From CAYUNA01 sp047629355 (GTDB lineage Bacteria > Bacteroidota > Bacteroidia > Chitinophagales > Saprospiraceae), in assembly GCA_047629355.1 (NCBI GenBank), contig JBLHWU010000304.1, forward strand, positions 1 to 6,471: DNA of 6,471 nt. Direction: 5' to 3'. Position 1 is the first letter of the stretch. Every line of letters starts with the position of its first letter. The notes beneath the pieces were generated by a model. That model was not told the origin of the DNA. It did not search any database and saw only the letters and a list, made by a program, of their open reading frames with translations. Positions 1 to 6,329 of this stretch are shown here, in pieces. A program made the position numbers and the translations under genes.

Positions 1-83
1 CAATGAGAATCCATTCTGCTTTAGGGGATAAGTCTCCACAGCAGATGAGTTTATACTTAAACGCCAAAAAAATGGCAGCTTAG
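1..83 (+). CDS. IS3-family transposase OrfB, C-terminal end (5' part outside window)
   Basis: Reading from base 3, 26 codons end at TAG 81-83. The peptide contains IHSALGDKSPQQM, which matches the C-terminal signature of IS3-family OrfB integrase-type transposases (usually R-x-H-S-A-L-G-Y-K-S-P). In these enzymes the segment lies after the last catalytic acidic residue of the DDE triad, so no active-site residue is visible here. The Tyr usual after ALG is Asp in this copy. The gene runs in from the left edge, so its length and integrity are unknown. The family assignment rests on this one motif, which is distinctive. The position just before a probable IS terminus fits the standard IS3 layout, where orfB ends a few tens of bases from the right end. 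Confidence 0.85.
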   Translation, partial: MRIHSALGDKSPQQMSLYLNAKKMAA

Positions 84-123
84 TTAACTTAACTCGATGT
101 CCGATGTCGTGACGATGACCACA
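1..123 (+). mobile_element. Right end of an IS3-family insertion sequence (boundary inferred)
   Basis: About 40 bases separate the transposase stop from the proposed edge. Read on the minus strand from 123, the sequence starts TGTGGTCATC and carries GGACAT about 20 bases in. IS3-family ends typically start with TG and have a GGACA-type block at about that distance. The stretch 95-123 is also clearly richer in G and C than the DNA on either side. The left end is outside the window, so neither the terminal repeat match nor the target duplication can be tested. The true edge could be 121 (after CCA) or 123 (after CCACA). The element type is well supported; the exact boundary is an inference. Confidence 0.55.
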
Positions 124-771
124 CCGATAAGACGATTCGGAACGATTAAATTTAAACCAAATCCAATAGAAGAAACAACTAGTGAAAGTTTTAATTTTTT
201 TCTCAAAAATACTACTACTCCTTCTTTAGTTTTACGAGTACCTGATGTGCAGAATTTTGCCTCGGAAGAGGAAAGTTTTGCACTGAGTCCAATTTATAAT
301 TCAATTGAAAAGGAATTTATTAAAAATGGATTTACGGTTAGAGATAGGGGATTGTTTAATGAAGTTTTATCCAAATCTTCGCACGAAAATTATTCAGCGA
401 TTCAATCATTAACCAACACAGATATTATTCTTGAAGTGTTGGATATAAACTGGAATGTGGAATACCATACGAACAAATATTTAAACAAAAATGGTAAGGA
501 AAGAAAAATATCAGGCGACATTATGATGAATGGTTGTGCCGTTATTTTTAAATTAATAATTGTACAATCAAACGATGTTGCTGGAATTTATAAGTTCAAT
601 TATGCCCCGTGTGAAAATGGGTGTGAATATTATATTGATGATACTGGAAGGTTTTATCCAAAACCAAACAGCTCAAAGTCAGTTAAACCTTATGAATTTG
701 TTAAATCTGACAATATCGAATCATTTATCTCGATTTATACTCAAGATTTAATTCAACAACTCAAAAAGTAA
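97..771 (+). CDS. Protein of unknown function, possible CsgG/LpoB-like fold, probably 5'-truncated by the IS
   Basis: A 224-residue frame, not confidently recognised. Residues 66-92 look like a helix followed by a strand, ending in GFTVRDRGLFNEVL. Residues 98-113 continue as a helix then a strand (LTNTDIILEV). That order (variable helix, G-F-x-V-x-D-R-x-L, then a strand after a T/A-D) recalls the CsgG/LpoB-type periplasmic lipoproteins, but this is a remote resemblance only. Residues 147-157 form a hydrophobic strand, and Cys172 and Cys176 lie close together in PCENGC. There is no signal peptide or lipobox, unlike relatives of that fold. The ATG and residues 1-9 fall inside the proposed IS end, so the native start is probably lost and the current N-terminus is accidental. 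The next gene starts three bases after the stop, so the two were probably co-transcribed. Whether this remnant is still expressed is unknown. Confidence 0.6.
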   Translation: MSDVVTMTTPIRRFGTIKFKPNPIEETTSESFNFFLKNTTTPSLVLRVPDVQNFASEEESFALSPIYNSIEKEFIKNGFTVRDRGLFNEVLSKSSHENYSAIQSLTNTDIILEVLDINWNVEYHTNKYLNKNGKERKISGDIMMNGCAVIFKLIIVQSNDVAGIYKFNYAPCENGCEYYIDDTGRFYPKPNSSKSVKPYEFVKSDNIESFISIYTQDLIQQLKK

Positions 772-852
772 GTAATGAAATTAAAATTATTGACGATTCT
801 TTTAGCTATTCCGTTTTTGGCATTCGCTCAAGATGTAAGCTGTATTGACTTA

Positions 853-1310
853 GAAGTTGTTTGGAAATTTTCAACCAAAACATAAGTTAATACGAAATAT
901 AATTTCGACTGAGACAAATAAAATATACAAAACAGAATCATATTTCCAATTTTTATTTGATGTATTTTTATTTTAACTCAATCAAAAATGTACCCCAAAT
1001 GTTGTTTGTCTCAAAAGAATCATTTAATTGAAAACAAAATTATATTCTAAAAAATAGATTTTTTGGCTATAAAATTTCCAGTAGTGTCCGATTAAAGTAG
1101 GGTGAATTTTAATTGAGTTGAATTGACAATCGGGATTTTATAGATTTCAATTGTGATTTACTATAATTCTATCGCATGAAAGTATTACACACACGGAGTC
1201 TTTTAGAACGATAAATCACTATTCAAATTTGTATCTATCTGATTTCCAATAAAAGGGCTTTTAATTTTACCCTACTTTAATCGTACACTATCAAATTTCC
1301 AAACAAGCTC
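853..1310. mobile_element. Non-autonomous element with 18-bp terminal inverted repeats and TTA target duplication (IS5-like)
   Basis: The left end gaagttgtttggaaattt (853-870) and the right end aaatttccaaacaagctc (1293-1310) are inverted copies matching at 16 of 18 positions. Both are bordered by TTA (850-852 and 1311-1313), consistent with a 3-bp target duplication. Ends starting GA plus a TNA duplication fit the IS1031-type branch of the IS5 family; that family assignment is from general knowledge and unconfirmed. No transposase frame lies inside, so it is a miniature or internally deleted element. Without the second element nested in it, its length is about 237 bp. It also contains an internal inverted repeat, tgagacaaataa (910-921) against ttgtttgtctca (1002-1013), with one mismatch. 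Confidence 0.7.
1081..1292. mobile_element. Miniature inverted-repeat element (MITE) nested in the right end of the other element
   Basis: The arms 1082-1103 (tagtgtccgattaaagtagg plus two bases) and 1269-1290 are inverted copies with one mismatch over 22 bp. The arms continue imperfectly inward, and gtgattta (1153-1160) pairs with taaatcac (1212-1219), so the whole element can fold on itself. It is about 210 bp with no coding frame. The bases aaatttcca occur just outside both ends (1072-1080 and 1293-1301), giving a probable target duplication of 9 bp or more. With flanking bases the duplicate reaches 14 positions with one mismatch (1067-1080 and 1288-1301), so the exact edges are uncertain by a few bases. 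The duplicated sequence belongs to the outer element's terminal repeat, so this insertion came second. The mobilising transposase family is unknown. Confidence 0.72.
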
Positions 1311-1613
1311 TTAATGAATTATGTAAAAACAGAGGGCTATCAAAAAGAAACAGTATCGAGCTATCAATTGATGAATTCGTCTTGGCTTAAAGCAGTTAAA
1401 GCTTATAGTATAGATGGGACAATTGCTGTTATCGCAGAAATTAAACGGGATGAGTGGGGGATTTCAACAGAAAAATATGTCTTTTGTGGTATTTCTTCTA
1501 CCAATTGGAATGCATTTTAGTATGGAACGTATGATTATGAAATGACCTATGGAGAACGATTTCATAAATACATTATTGATTCGAGATGCAGTTGTCATTA
1601 AATGAAAATAGAA

Positions 1614-1642
1614 AAAGGGCATGTATCTTATATATGCTCTTT
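1614..1642. terminator. Bidirectional intrinsic terminator hairpin
   Basis: The arm aaagggcatgtat (1614-1626), loop ctt and arm atatatgctcttt (1630-1642) form a 13-bp stem when two G-U pairs are allowed. On the plus strand CCCTCC and a run of six T follow. On the minus strand the stem runs straight into TTTTTCTATTTT. It sits 12 bases after the pseudogene's final stop, the expected place for that operon's terminator. Confidence 0.7.
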
Positions 1643-1693
1643 CCCTCCTTTTTTCGGCACAAATTTCGTTCCCTAACCCATAAATACCCTCAC

Positions 1694-2128
1694 ATGAATC
1701 CCACAATATTAACAAACCTCCTCCTCTCCTTCATCCAACCACTCACTGCGCCAAAGGCAAAAAAAACAAGTATCGTGCGCAAAATTTCCATCAAATTAGA
1801 AACCGTCCTCTCGATGTCCAACAACCACGTCGGCGATGATTGGACGCATTTTTTGTCCATTCAAAAGCAAGTCATCAAAAAAGGCGAAACTGTCATTTTT
1901 ACCCTTCACAAACGTGCGCCAATGCTGATTGAAGCACATTCCGTCGAGGACGATAAAGATTATCCAGATGCGGGTGAAAATTCAATAGAATTTATCTACT
2001 CCGATTTAATTGCCATCGAAAGAAATCGCTTTGAAATGGATGTCGTTGTCGTAGAAAACGGTGGGCAATATGCAGGCAATACGGCAACATGGAAGTTCTT
2101 ATTTGTCCTGCAATCTGTAAAGGACTAA
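1694..2128 (+). CDS. Hypothetical protein, 144 residues, probable beta-sandwich
   Basis: I cannot name the family with confidence. The start at ATG 1694 was chosen because the frame's earlier ATG (1586) lies within the pseudogene tail and its extra 36 codons run through the terminator hairpin. No strong ribosome-binding site or promoter is visible before 1694. Residues 5-17 are only mildly hydrophobic, so this is probably not a signal peptide. The rest alternates strands and loops: 31-39, 53-60, 65-72, 78-84, 97-102, 113-120 and 132-140. Fixed-looking motifs are NHVGDDW (44-50), an acidic run EDDKDYPDAGE (85-95), and VENGGQYAGNTATWKF (120-135). The acidic loop on a beta-sandwich could bind a metal in a C2-like way; this is an inference from pattern only. 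Base composition here is closer to the downstream porP/ompA genes than to the damaged AT-rich segment before it. It probably stands alone: a terminator precedes it and 461 non-coding bases follow it. Confidence 0.65.
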   Translation: MNPTILTNLLLSFIQPLTAPKAKKTSIVRKISIKLETVLSMSNNHVGDDWTHFLSIQKQVIKKGETVIFTLHKRAPMLIEAHSVEDDKDYPDAGENSIEFIYSDLIAIERNRFEMDVVVVENGGQYAGNTATWKFLFVLQSVKD

Positions 2129-2306
2129 CAGGTGTTTGAATGGTAGGAGAAATATATTTACTATATTATTCAATATCAAAGCCTCGTCACTTTTTTTGGC
2201 TCTAAATTTGATTATCTTAAATATAAAAGACCCAAATATATTGTTTAAGTAAATATTATTTATCTTGTAAATAACTGAAATTCAATTATTTATCAACAAA
2301 ATTTTT

Positions 2307-2334
2307 TTTGACCGATTTTCTTTGACCGATTTTT
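2307..2334. repeat. Two-copy tandem repeat of a 14-base unit
   Basis: The unit tttgaccgattttc is followed directly by tttgaccgattttt, differing only at the last base. It lies in a poly-T-rich stretch and is most simply a slippage duplication. Confidence 0.8.
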
Positions 2335-2351
2335 TTTTAATGATGGTATTT

Positions 2352-2384
2352 TTTAATTTAAAGCATCAACTATTTTAAATTAAA
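2352..2384. repeat. AT-only palindrome with 11-base loop
   Basis: tttaatttaaa (2352-2362) and tttaaattaaa (2374-2384) are exact inverted copies around the loop gcatcaactat. It has no G or C in the stem, so it would be a weak RNA hairpin. It could be a protein-binding palindrome, or chance in AT-rich DNA. Confidence 0.5.
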
Positions 2385-2499
2385 CGTTCATTTTATATCC
2401 CGATATCTTCCAAAATTGAATTATTTAAAATTTATCCTATATCCATTTTTGTGAGAGAATTAGCAAATTTTTAATGGCTTTTTCTTTTCACAGAAGAAA

Positions 2500-2574
2500 A
2501 AAAAATCACAGTATAGACAAAGGCAGATTGGCTTAACCGTCAGTTCTTAGCCTGTACACTATTTGTGATTTTTT
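2500..2574. repeat. Inverted repeat next to the porP-like start, possible leader structure
   Basis: aaaaaatcaca (2500-2510) and tgtgatttttt (2564-2574) are exact 11-base inverted copies. The pairing can continue with bulges: atag against ctat, and ggc (2522-2524) against gcc (2550-2552). The loop holds the most GC-rich bases of this intergenic region. The right arm ends 15 bases before the start codon of the porP-like gene, so in a transcript it would form just ahead of the translation start. It might be a regulatory leader, an attenuator or a small mobile repeat; the sequence alone does not decide. Confidence 0.5.
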
Positions 2575-2589
2575 CGCAACCATGAGCGC

Positions 2590-3507
2590 ATGAAACAGTT
2601 AATTACATTTCTCTTTATCTTGGGCACATTCTCTGTTTTTGCGCAACAAGATGTGCAATATTCCCAGTTTATCTTTAACAAATTAGCCTTCAATCCTGCC
2701 TATGCGGGTAGCAAGGAAGCGATGACCCTCGCGGCAATTTACCGACACCAATGGCAAGGTATCGAAGGCGCACCACGGACATTCAACGTGCAGGCGCATT
2801 CTCCATTTTCAAAAAATAGAAACGGTTTAGGTATGTCAATTACGTCAGATGCCATTGCGCATACGCGAAGTTCTTATGCTGACCTTTCCTACGCTTATCG
2901 AATTCCATTCCAAAATGATTCTAAGTTGGCAATTGGCTTGGGGGCACGATTTGAGAATACTCGAATTGACGTCAATGCTATTGAAGTCATCGACAATTTA
3001 GACCCTGATGTTCCTTATACAGACGGCAATCGAAATACGGTCAACTTCGGCATTGGGGCGTATTATTCTGCTAAAAATTTTTACATTGGGCTTTCTGCTC
3101 CGACATTATTAAAAAATAATTTATATAGTGATGAATATGTGGGCGCAAGAAGCATCAGTCGTTTTCGGACTTATTATTTAATGGCGGGCGTGATTGCGCC
3201 AGTTTCCCAAAATATCAAATTTAAGCCGGCGATGATGATTTCTTACACGAAAAATGCGCCGTTTGAAGTTGATTTAAACGCTAGCTTTTTATTCTACGAA
3301 GTCTTATGGTTAGGGATTTCCTACCGTTTGGGTGATTCAATGGCGGGTGTGATTCAATATCAATTTACCAAACAATTCAAAGCTGGAATCGCATTAGATT
3401 ATACGCTGTCAGAATTGAATAACTATACGCGCGGTTCAGGCGAGATTATGATTGAATATCTCTTCTCTTACGAAAAAGAAGGAGTTAATAACATACGATT
3501 TTTTTAA
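2590..3507 (+). CDS. PorP/SprF-family type IX secretion system outer-membrane protein
   Basis: A full-length 305-residue member of the PorP/SprF family, whose members are usually about 300-340 residues. The signal peptide is residues 1-18 (cleavage before Gln19 in VFAQQD). The family's N-terminal signature follows directly: QYSQFIFNKLAFNPAYAGS (23-41), then RHQWQGIEGAPRTF (52-65). The body is built of alternating amphipathic strands typical of a small outer-membrane barrel. It ends with the family's tail, GEIMIEY then a basic-aromatic terminus (IRFF, where relatives often have PRYF). PorP binds the PorK/PorN machinery in Porphyromonas, and SprF is needed to deliver the adhesin SprB to the surface in Flavobacterium. 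Paralogues like this one usually serve a particular secreted protein, so no specific gene name is given. ATG 2590 was chosen because the signal peptide begins there; an ATG at 2583 stops after three codons. It is followed 115 bases later by the OmpA-family gene, probably in one operon. Confidence 0.93.
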   Translation: MKQLITFLFILGTFSVFAQQDVQYSQFIFNKLAFNPAYAGSKEAMTLAAIYRHQWQGIEGAPRTFNVQAHSPFSKNRNGLGMSITSDAIAHTRSSYADLSYAYRIPFQNDSKLAIGLGARFENTRIDVNAIEVIDNLDPDVPYTDGNRNTVNFGIGAYYSAKNFYIGLSAPTLLKNNLYSDEYVGARSISRFRTYYLMAGVIAPVSQNIKFKPAMMISYTKNAPFEVDLNASFLFYEVLWLGISYRLGDSMAGVIQYQFTKQFKAGIALDYTLSELNNYTRGSGEIMIEYLFSYEKEGVNNIRFF

Positions 3508-3516
3508 AAAAAAAGA

Positions 3517-3599
3517 GGTCAGAAGACAAAGCACTTTATTGTCAGAAGTCAGATTCAACCTGTATTTAATCTGACTGCTGACGGCGCAGCGTTCTGACC
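3517..3599. repeat. Nested hairpin made of GTCAGAA-type 7-base repeats, between porP-like and ompA-like genes
   Basis: Left-arm copies: ggtcagaa (3517-3524), gtcagaa (3541-3547) and gtcagat (3548-3554). Right-arm copies: atctgac (3569-3575), tgctgac (3576-3582) and ttctgacc (3592-3599). The inner stem gtcagatt/aatctgac is exact with a 12-base loop, and the outer arms ggtcagaa/ttctgacc are also exact. Two adjacent left copies and two adjacent right copies keep a strict 7-base step. It lies 10 bases after the stop of the porP-like gene and 23 bases before the next start. It has no terminal U run, so it may act as a transcript stabiliser or processing site rather than a full terminator. Confidence 0.75.
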
Positions 3600-3622
3600 G
3601 ATGACTTCTTAAACATATTCCC

Positions 3623-6328
3623 ATGTTACAAAAAATTACATTTCTACTGCTAAACCTCGTTCTTCTAACCACTACAGTTTGGGGAAATATTTCCAATGAA
3701 CTCCTTTTTATTGGAAATGCTGAAATATCGGTCGATACGATTAAAGACCCAACTGGTAGCAAACTCTCCAAAAAGAAAAAACGACTCGAAGGAAAAGCGG
3801 TGCAAGGCGGTAGTTTTTCTAGTTCTGCTGTAAAAAGGAAGGCAGATAAACTCTACGAAGCACTTGGTTTTATGGCAGCAGTTGATGTCTATCAGGAGTT
3901 AGAGGGCATGGAAAAAAGTACGCGTGTAACGGCAAAAGTAGCCAACGGTTATCGCCTAAACGGGCAGACGGAAGATGCAGAATATTACTATTCTCAAGTC
4001 GTAAAAAATACCGATAATCCTGAAGATATTTTGCATTATGCACAGGTGTTGCAAAGCAATGGAAAATGCGAAGATGCGGTGCGTTGGTACAAGGTTTATT
4101 TATCAAAATCATTCGATACCAATCGAGAATTTATCAAGGATTGTGATGAATTAGAAGCATTTAAAGAGTCGCACGTAGAGGTGTTGAATGTGGAAGCATT
4201 GAATTCTGAAAATTTAGATTTTACACTAATTCCTTATAAAGAAGGCGTGATTTTTACCTCTAATCGAGGTATTAATAAAGTAGCACAACGACAAGACAAA
4301 TGGACGAACGAAAGTTTTTCTGACCTCTTCTACGCAAAAAAAGATAAGGATGGAAATTTTGAAAAAATAAATGCTTTGAACGGCGATATTAATGAAAAAT
4401 ACCACGATGGTGTACCGACTTTTAACCACGCAGGTACCGTGATGATTTTTACTCGAAATGAAAAGAAAAAGAAGAATCGAAATGGCAACAAAGACCTGAA
4501 ATTGTGCTCGGCAGAAGGCAAAGATGGCTACTGGACGAATGTAAAAGAATTGGAGATTAACGATAAAGATTACGCAACTTGTCACCCTGCACTTTCCCCA
4601 GATGGACGCAGATTATATTTTTCTTCTGACCGTCCTGGTGGCTTTGGTGGCATGGATATTTATTTTTCAGAAAAAATCGGTCACACTTGGTCTGACCCCA
4701 TTAATTTGGGTGCAACCATCAACACCGCAGGCAACGAGATTTTCCCATTCATGGGCGATGGCGACGACCTCTATTTTTCTTCTGATGGACATCGAGGCGT
4801 AGGTGGTTTAGATATTTATGCCGCTAAGAAAGCGAATAAAACCGATGAAACAACTTGGGATACGCGCGAAAACTTAGGCTATCCTTTCAATTCTAAAAAA
4901 GACGATTTTAGCTTTTTTATTAATGTTGATAATAAAAGTGGCTATTTTACTTCTAATCGAATTGGTGGAAAAGGCGGCGACGATATTTACGAATGGAAAG
5001 GTGAAATCAATTCAAAAGTTGTAAAGAGTAAGGCTTTGGAACGTAAAATTTGCGTAACCAATGCGGACACAGGTGACCGAATCGCAAGCGCAGAGGTTAC
5101 CATTTTTAAAACAAAAGACGGTGTGACAACCGAGGAACAAATCGTTCAGGAAAATACCAATATTTACATGACTTTGAAGCCGCTAAACAACGGCGGCCAA
5201 GATTATGTCATCAGTATTATGGAAAAAAATGGCAGTCAACTCGGCAGCCAAAATTACTACAAAACCGACGAAATTGGAACATTTGATTATACACCGGAAC
5301 GGAAGGATACCTACATTTTTATGGTTGAAAAAGACGGTTATTTTACCCAAAGAAAAACCGTTAAGGCGAGCGAAATTTTAAAAGGAAAGGAATACTGTTT
5401 TGCACTCGAACGTCGCAATTGTTTGGCATTAGAAGGTACCGTAAAGAACAAGAACTTCCCAACCGTTATTCCAAATGCAGAAGTTAAAATTTTCAACAAG
5501 TGCAATGGCGAAATTAACGTTACTTTTTCTGATAAAGATGGAAAATTTGACGCTTGTCTTGATTGCGGTTGTGAATATGAAATTATGGCATACAAAAAAG
5601 GGTTTTCTGCCAATCAAACCGTCGTTTCTACCATGAATCATGATTGTGAAGATGTGGAATTGGAAGCACCAATTGTTGCGACGATTGAGTTGGAAACGAG
5701 CGATAATCCATTTGTCGCCAATGATAGTTACCCAAGTTGGGGCTACCCAGATGGAAATAATTCAAATGGAAATTACCCGAATGGTTATGGTACAAATGGC
5801 AGTTATGCAACACCAACGGCACCTGATGGCAGACCTTCTATTTTAATGACACCCGAACAATTACGGGAATACTTCTTGGGCAGTTCCGCAAATACTTTTG
5901 AGGTTGGTCAAGTTATAAAGTTGACAAATTTATATTATGATTTTGATGAATATTACATTCGGGGCGATGCGGCACGAGAATTGCAAAACCTAGAATTGTT
6001 ACTCAAAACTTACCCAAGTATGCAAATCACGTTGATGTCCCACACAGACTCTCGTGGGAGCAACAAATACAATCAGACGTTATCGAAAAATCGAGCGAAA
6101 TCAGTTGTCAAATACTTGACCGAAGGGGGCATTGCGAGCAATCGGATGGTGCCAGTTGGCTTTGGAGAATCGCGCTTAAAAAATAGTTGCGAGGACACAG
6201 CGGATTGTTCGGAATATGAACACCAATTGAATCGCCGAACGGAGGTACGGATTTTACAAATCAACGCGCCTGGAACTTGGGTAGAATACGAAGATAATCT
6301 ACCAATAACAATCGACGCAAAAGATTGA
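3623..6328 (+). CDS. TPR-PD40-CRD-OmpA family protein, PorE-like type IX secretion partner
   Basis: A 901-residue protein with a multi-domain layout. Residues 1-21 are a signal peptide (MLQKITFLLLNLVLL start, no lipobox Cys). A lysine-rich stretch at 48-56 precedes TPR-like helices at about 68-165. A PD40-type beta-propeller follows (about 200-460), marked by ALSPDGRRLYFSSDRPGG (323-340) and three copies of G-G/V-G-G-x-DIY at 339-347, 391-399 and 448-456. Two carboxypeptidase-regulatory-like beta domains come next (about 474-596 and 601-690), then an N/G/Y/P-rich linker (700-735). The OmpA peptidoglycan-binding domain is at about 762-880: YYDFDE (771-776), HTDSRG (807-812) and NQTLSKNRAKSV (817-828). 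Asp809 and Arg824 fall at the positions of E. coli OmpA Asp271 and Arg286, which contact diaminopimelate, so binding is expected to be functional. PorE of Porphyromonas has this same domain order and links the secretion complex to the cell wall. Similar OmpA genes also accompany PorP paralogues, so a dedicated rather than core role is equally possible. Confidence 0.92.
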   Translation: MLQKITFLLLNLVLLTTTVWGNISNELLFIGNAEISVDTIKDPTGSKLSKKKKRLEGKAVQGGSFSSSAVKRKADKLYEALGFMAAVDVYQELEGMEKSTRVTAKVANGYRLNGQTEDAEYYYSQVVKNTDNPEDILHYAQVLQSNGKCEDAVRWYKVYLSKSFDTNREFIKDCDELEAFKESHVEVLNVEALNSENLDFTLIPYKEGVIFTSNRGINKVAQRQDKWTNESFSDLFYAKKDKDGNFEKINALNGDINEKYHDGVPTFNHAGTVMIFTRNEKKKKNRNGNKDLKLCSAEGKDGYWTNVKELEINDKDYATCHPALSPDGRRLYFSSDRPGGFGGMDIYFSEKIGHTWSDPINLGATINTAGNEIFPFMGDGDDLYFSSDGHRGVGGLDIYAAKKANKTDETTWDTRENLGYPFNSKKDDFSFFINVDNKSGYFTSNRIGGKGGDDIYEWKGEINSKVVKSKALERKICVTNADTGDRIASAEVTIFKTKDGVTTEEQIVQENTNIYMTLKPLNNGGQDYVISIMEKNGSQLGSQNYYKTDEIGTFDYTPERKDTYIFMVEKDGYFTQRKTVKASEILKGKEYCFALERRNCLALEGTVKNKNFPTVIPNAEVKIFNKCNGEINVTFSDKDGKFDACLDCGCEYEIMAYKKGFSANQTVVSTMNHDCEDVELEAPIVATIELETSDNPFVANDSYPSWGYPDGNNSNGNYPNGYGTNGSYATPTAPDGRPSILMTPEQLREYFLGSSANTFEVGQVIKLTNLYYDFDEYYIRGDAARELQNLELLLKTYPSMQITLMSHTDSRGSNKYNQTLSKNRAKSVVKYLTEGGIASNRMVPVGFGESRLKNSCEDTADCSEYEHQLNRRTEVRILQINAPGTWVEYEDNLPITIDAKD

Positions 6329-6329
6329 T

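Larger units (their letters stand above)
775..1601 (+). pseudogene. Small secreted protein gene, KTSC-like, broken by an insertion and a premature stop
   Basis: The gene starts with a clear signal peptide (M1 to A18, cleavage expected before Gln19 in LAFAQDVSC). Codon 26 (TTA, 850-852) is followed by an inserted element whose far side repeats TTA at 1311-1313. Deleting the element and one TTA rejoins the frame directly at ATG 1314. The frame then runs 68 codons to an in-frame TAG (1518-1520) and, past it, 26 more codons to TAA 1599-1601, including YGERFHKYIID and a Cys-rich end (CSCH). The rebuilt protein would be about 121 residues. The middle part (SSWLKAV, then a strand, then EKYVFCGISSTNWNAF) resembles KTSC-type small domains; that label is tentative. 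As it stands, translation from 775 yields only 36 residues, ending at TAA 883-885 inside the element. An ATG at 1314 gives a 68-residue fragment without a signal peptide. Confidence 0.8.
2129..2589. other. Long AT-rich intergenic region before the porP-like gene
   Basis: Four hundred and sixty-one bases with no plausible gene on either strand. It contains many A and T runs, a two-copy 14-base tandem repeat, an AT-only hairpin and a larger inverted repeat beside the next start codon. A short pair agcc/ggct with a T run between (about 2182-2202) could be a weak terminator for the preceding gene, but it is not convincing. I looked for the Bacteroidota promoter pattern (TTTG about 20 bases ahead of TAnnTTTG) and found no clean match. 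The promoter for the downstream pair should nevertheless lie in this region. Confidence 0.6.

Noticed and set aside
98..1092. Shared tgtccgat at 98-105 and 1085-1092, suggesting that the nested MITE derives from the IS3 element
   Set aside because: Only eight bases match; flanking bases differ, and the proposed IS end lies on the other side of the match, so chance is more likely.
1314..1520. An independent 68-residue gene starting at ATG 1314
   Set aside because: The ATG is an internal Met codon of the disrupted gene; the frame joins upstream across the element and continues after the TAG.
1602..1676. A 24-codon frame beginning ATG 1602
   Set aside because: It spans the terminator stem and overlaps the pseudogene's stop; no sign of coding.
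1586..1693. Upstream extension of the 144-residue protein from ATG 1586
   Set aside because: These 36 codons overlap the pseudogene tail in another frame and read through the terminator hairpin; their residues look random and basic, so ATG 1694 is preferred.
2129..2589. A replication origin or phage attachment site in the AT-rich region
   Set aside because: No DnaA-box cluster, integrase gene, tRNA end or flanking direct repeat was seen.
3436..3771. Minus-strand open frame across the porP-ompA gap
   Set aside because: It is antisense to two strong genes and to the repeat hairpin, and has no recognisable protein features.
5628..5846. Open frames on both strands in the linker of the OmpA-family gene
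   Set aside because: They are by-products of the repetitive N/G/Y/P-coding sequence; peptides are low-complexity His- or Met-rich.
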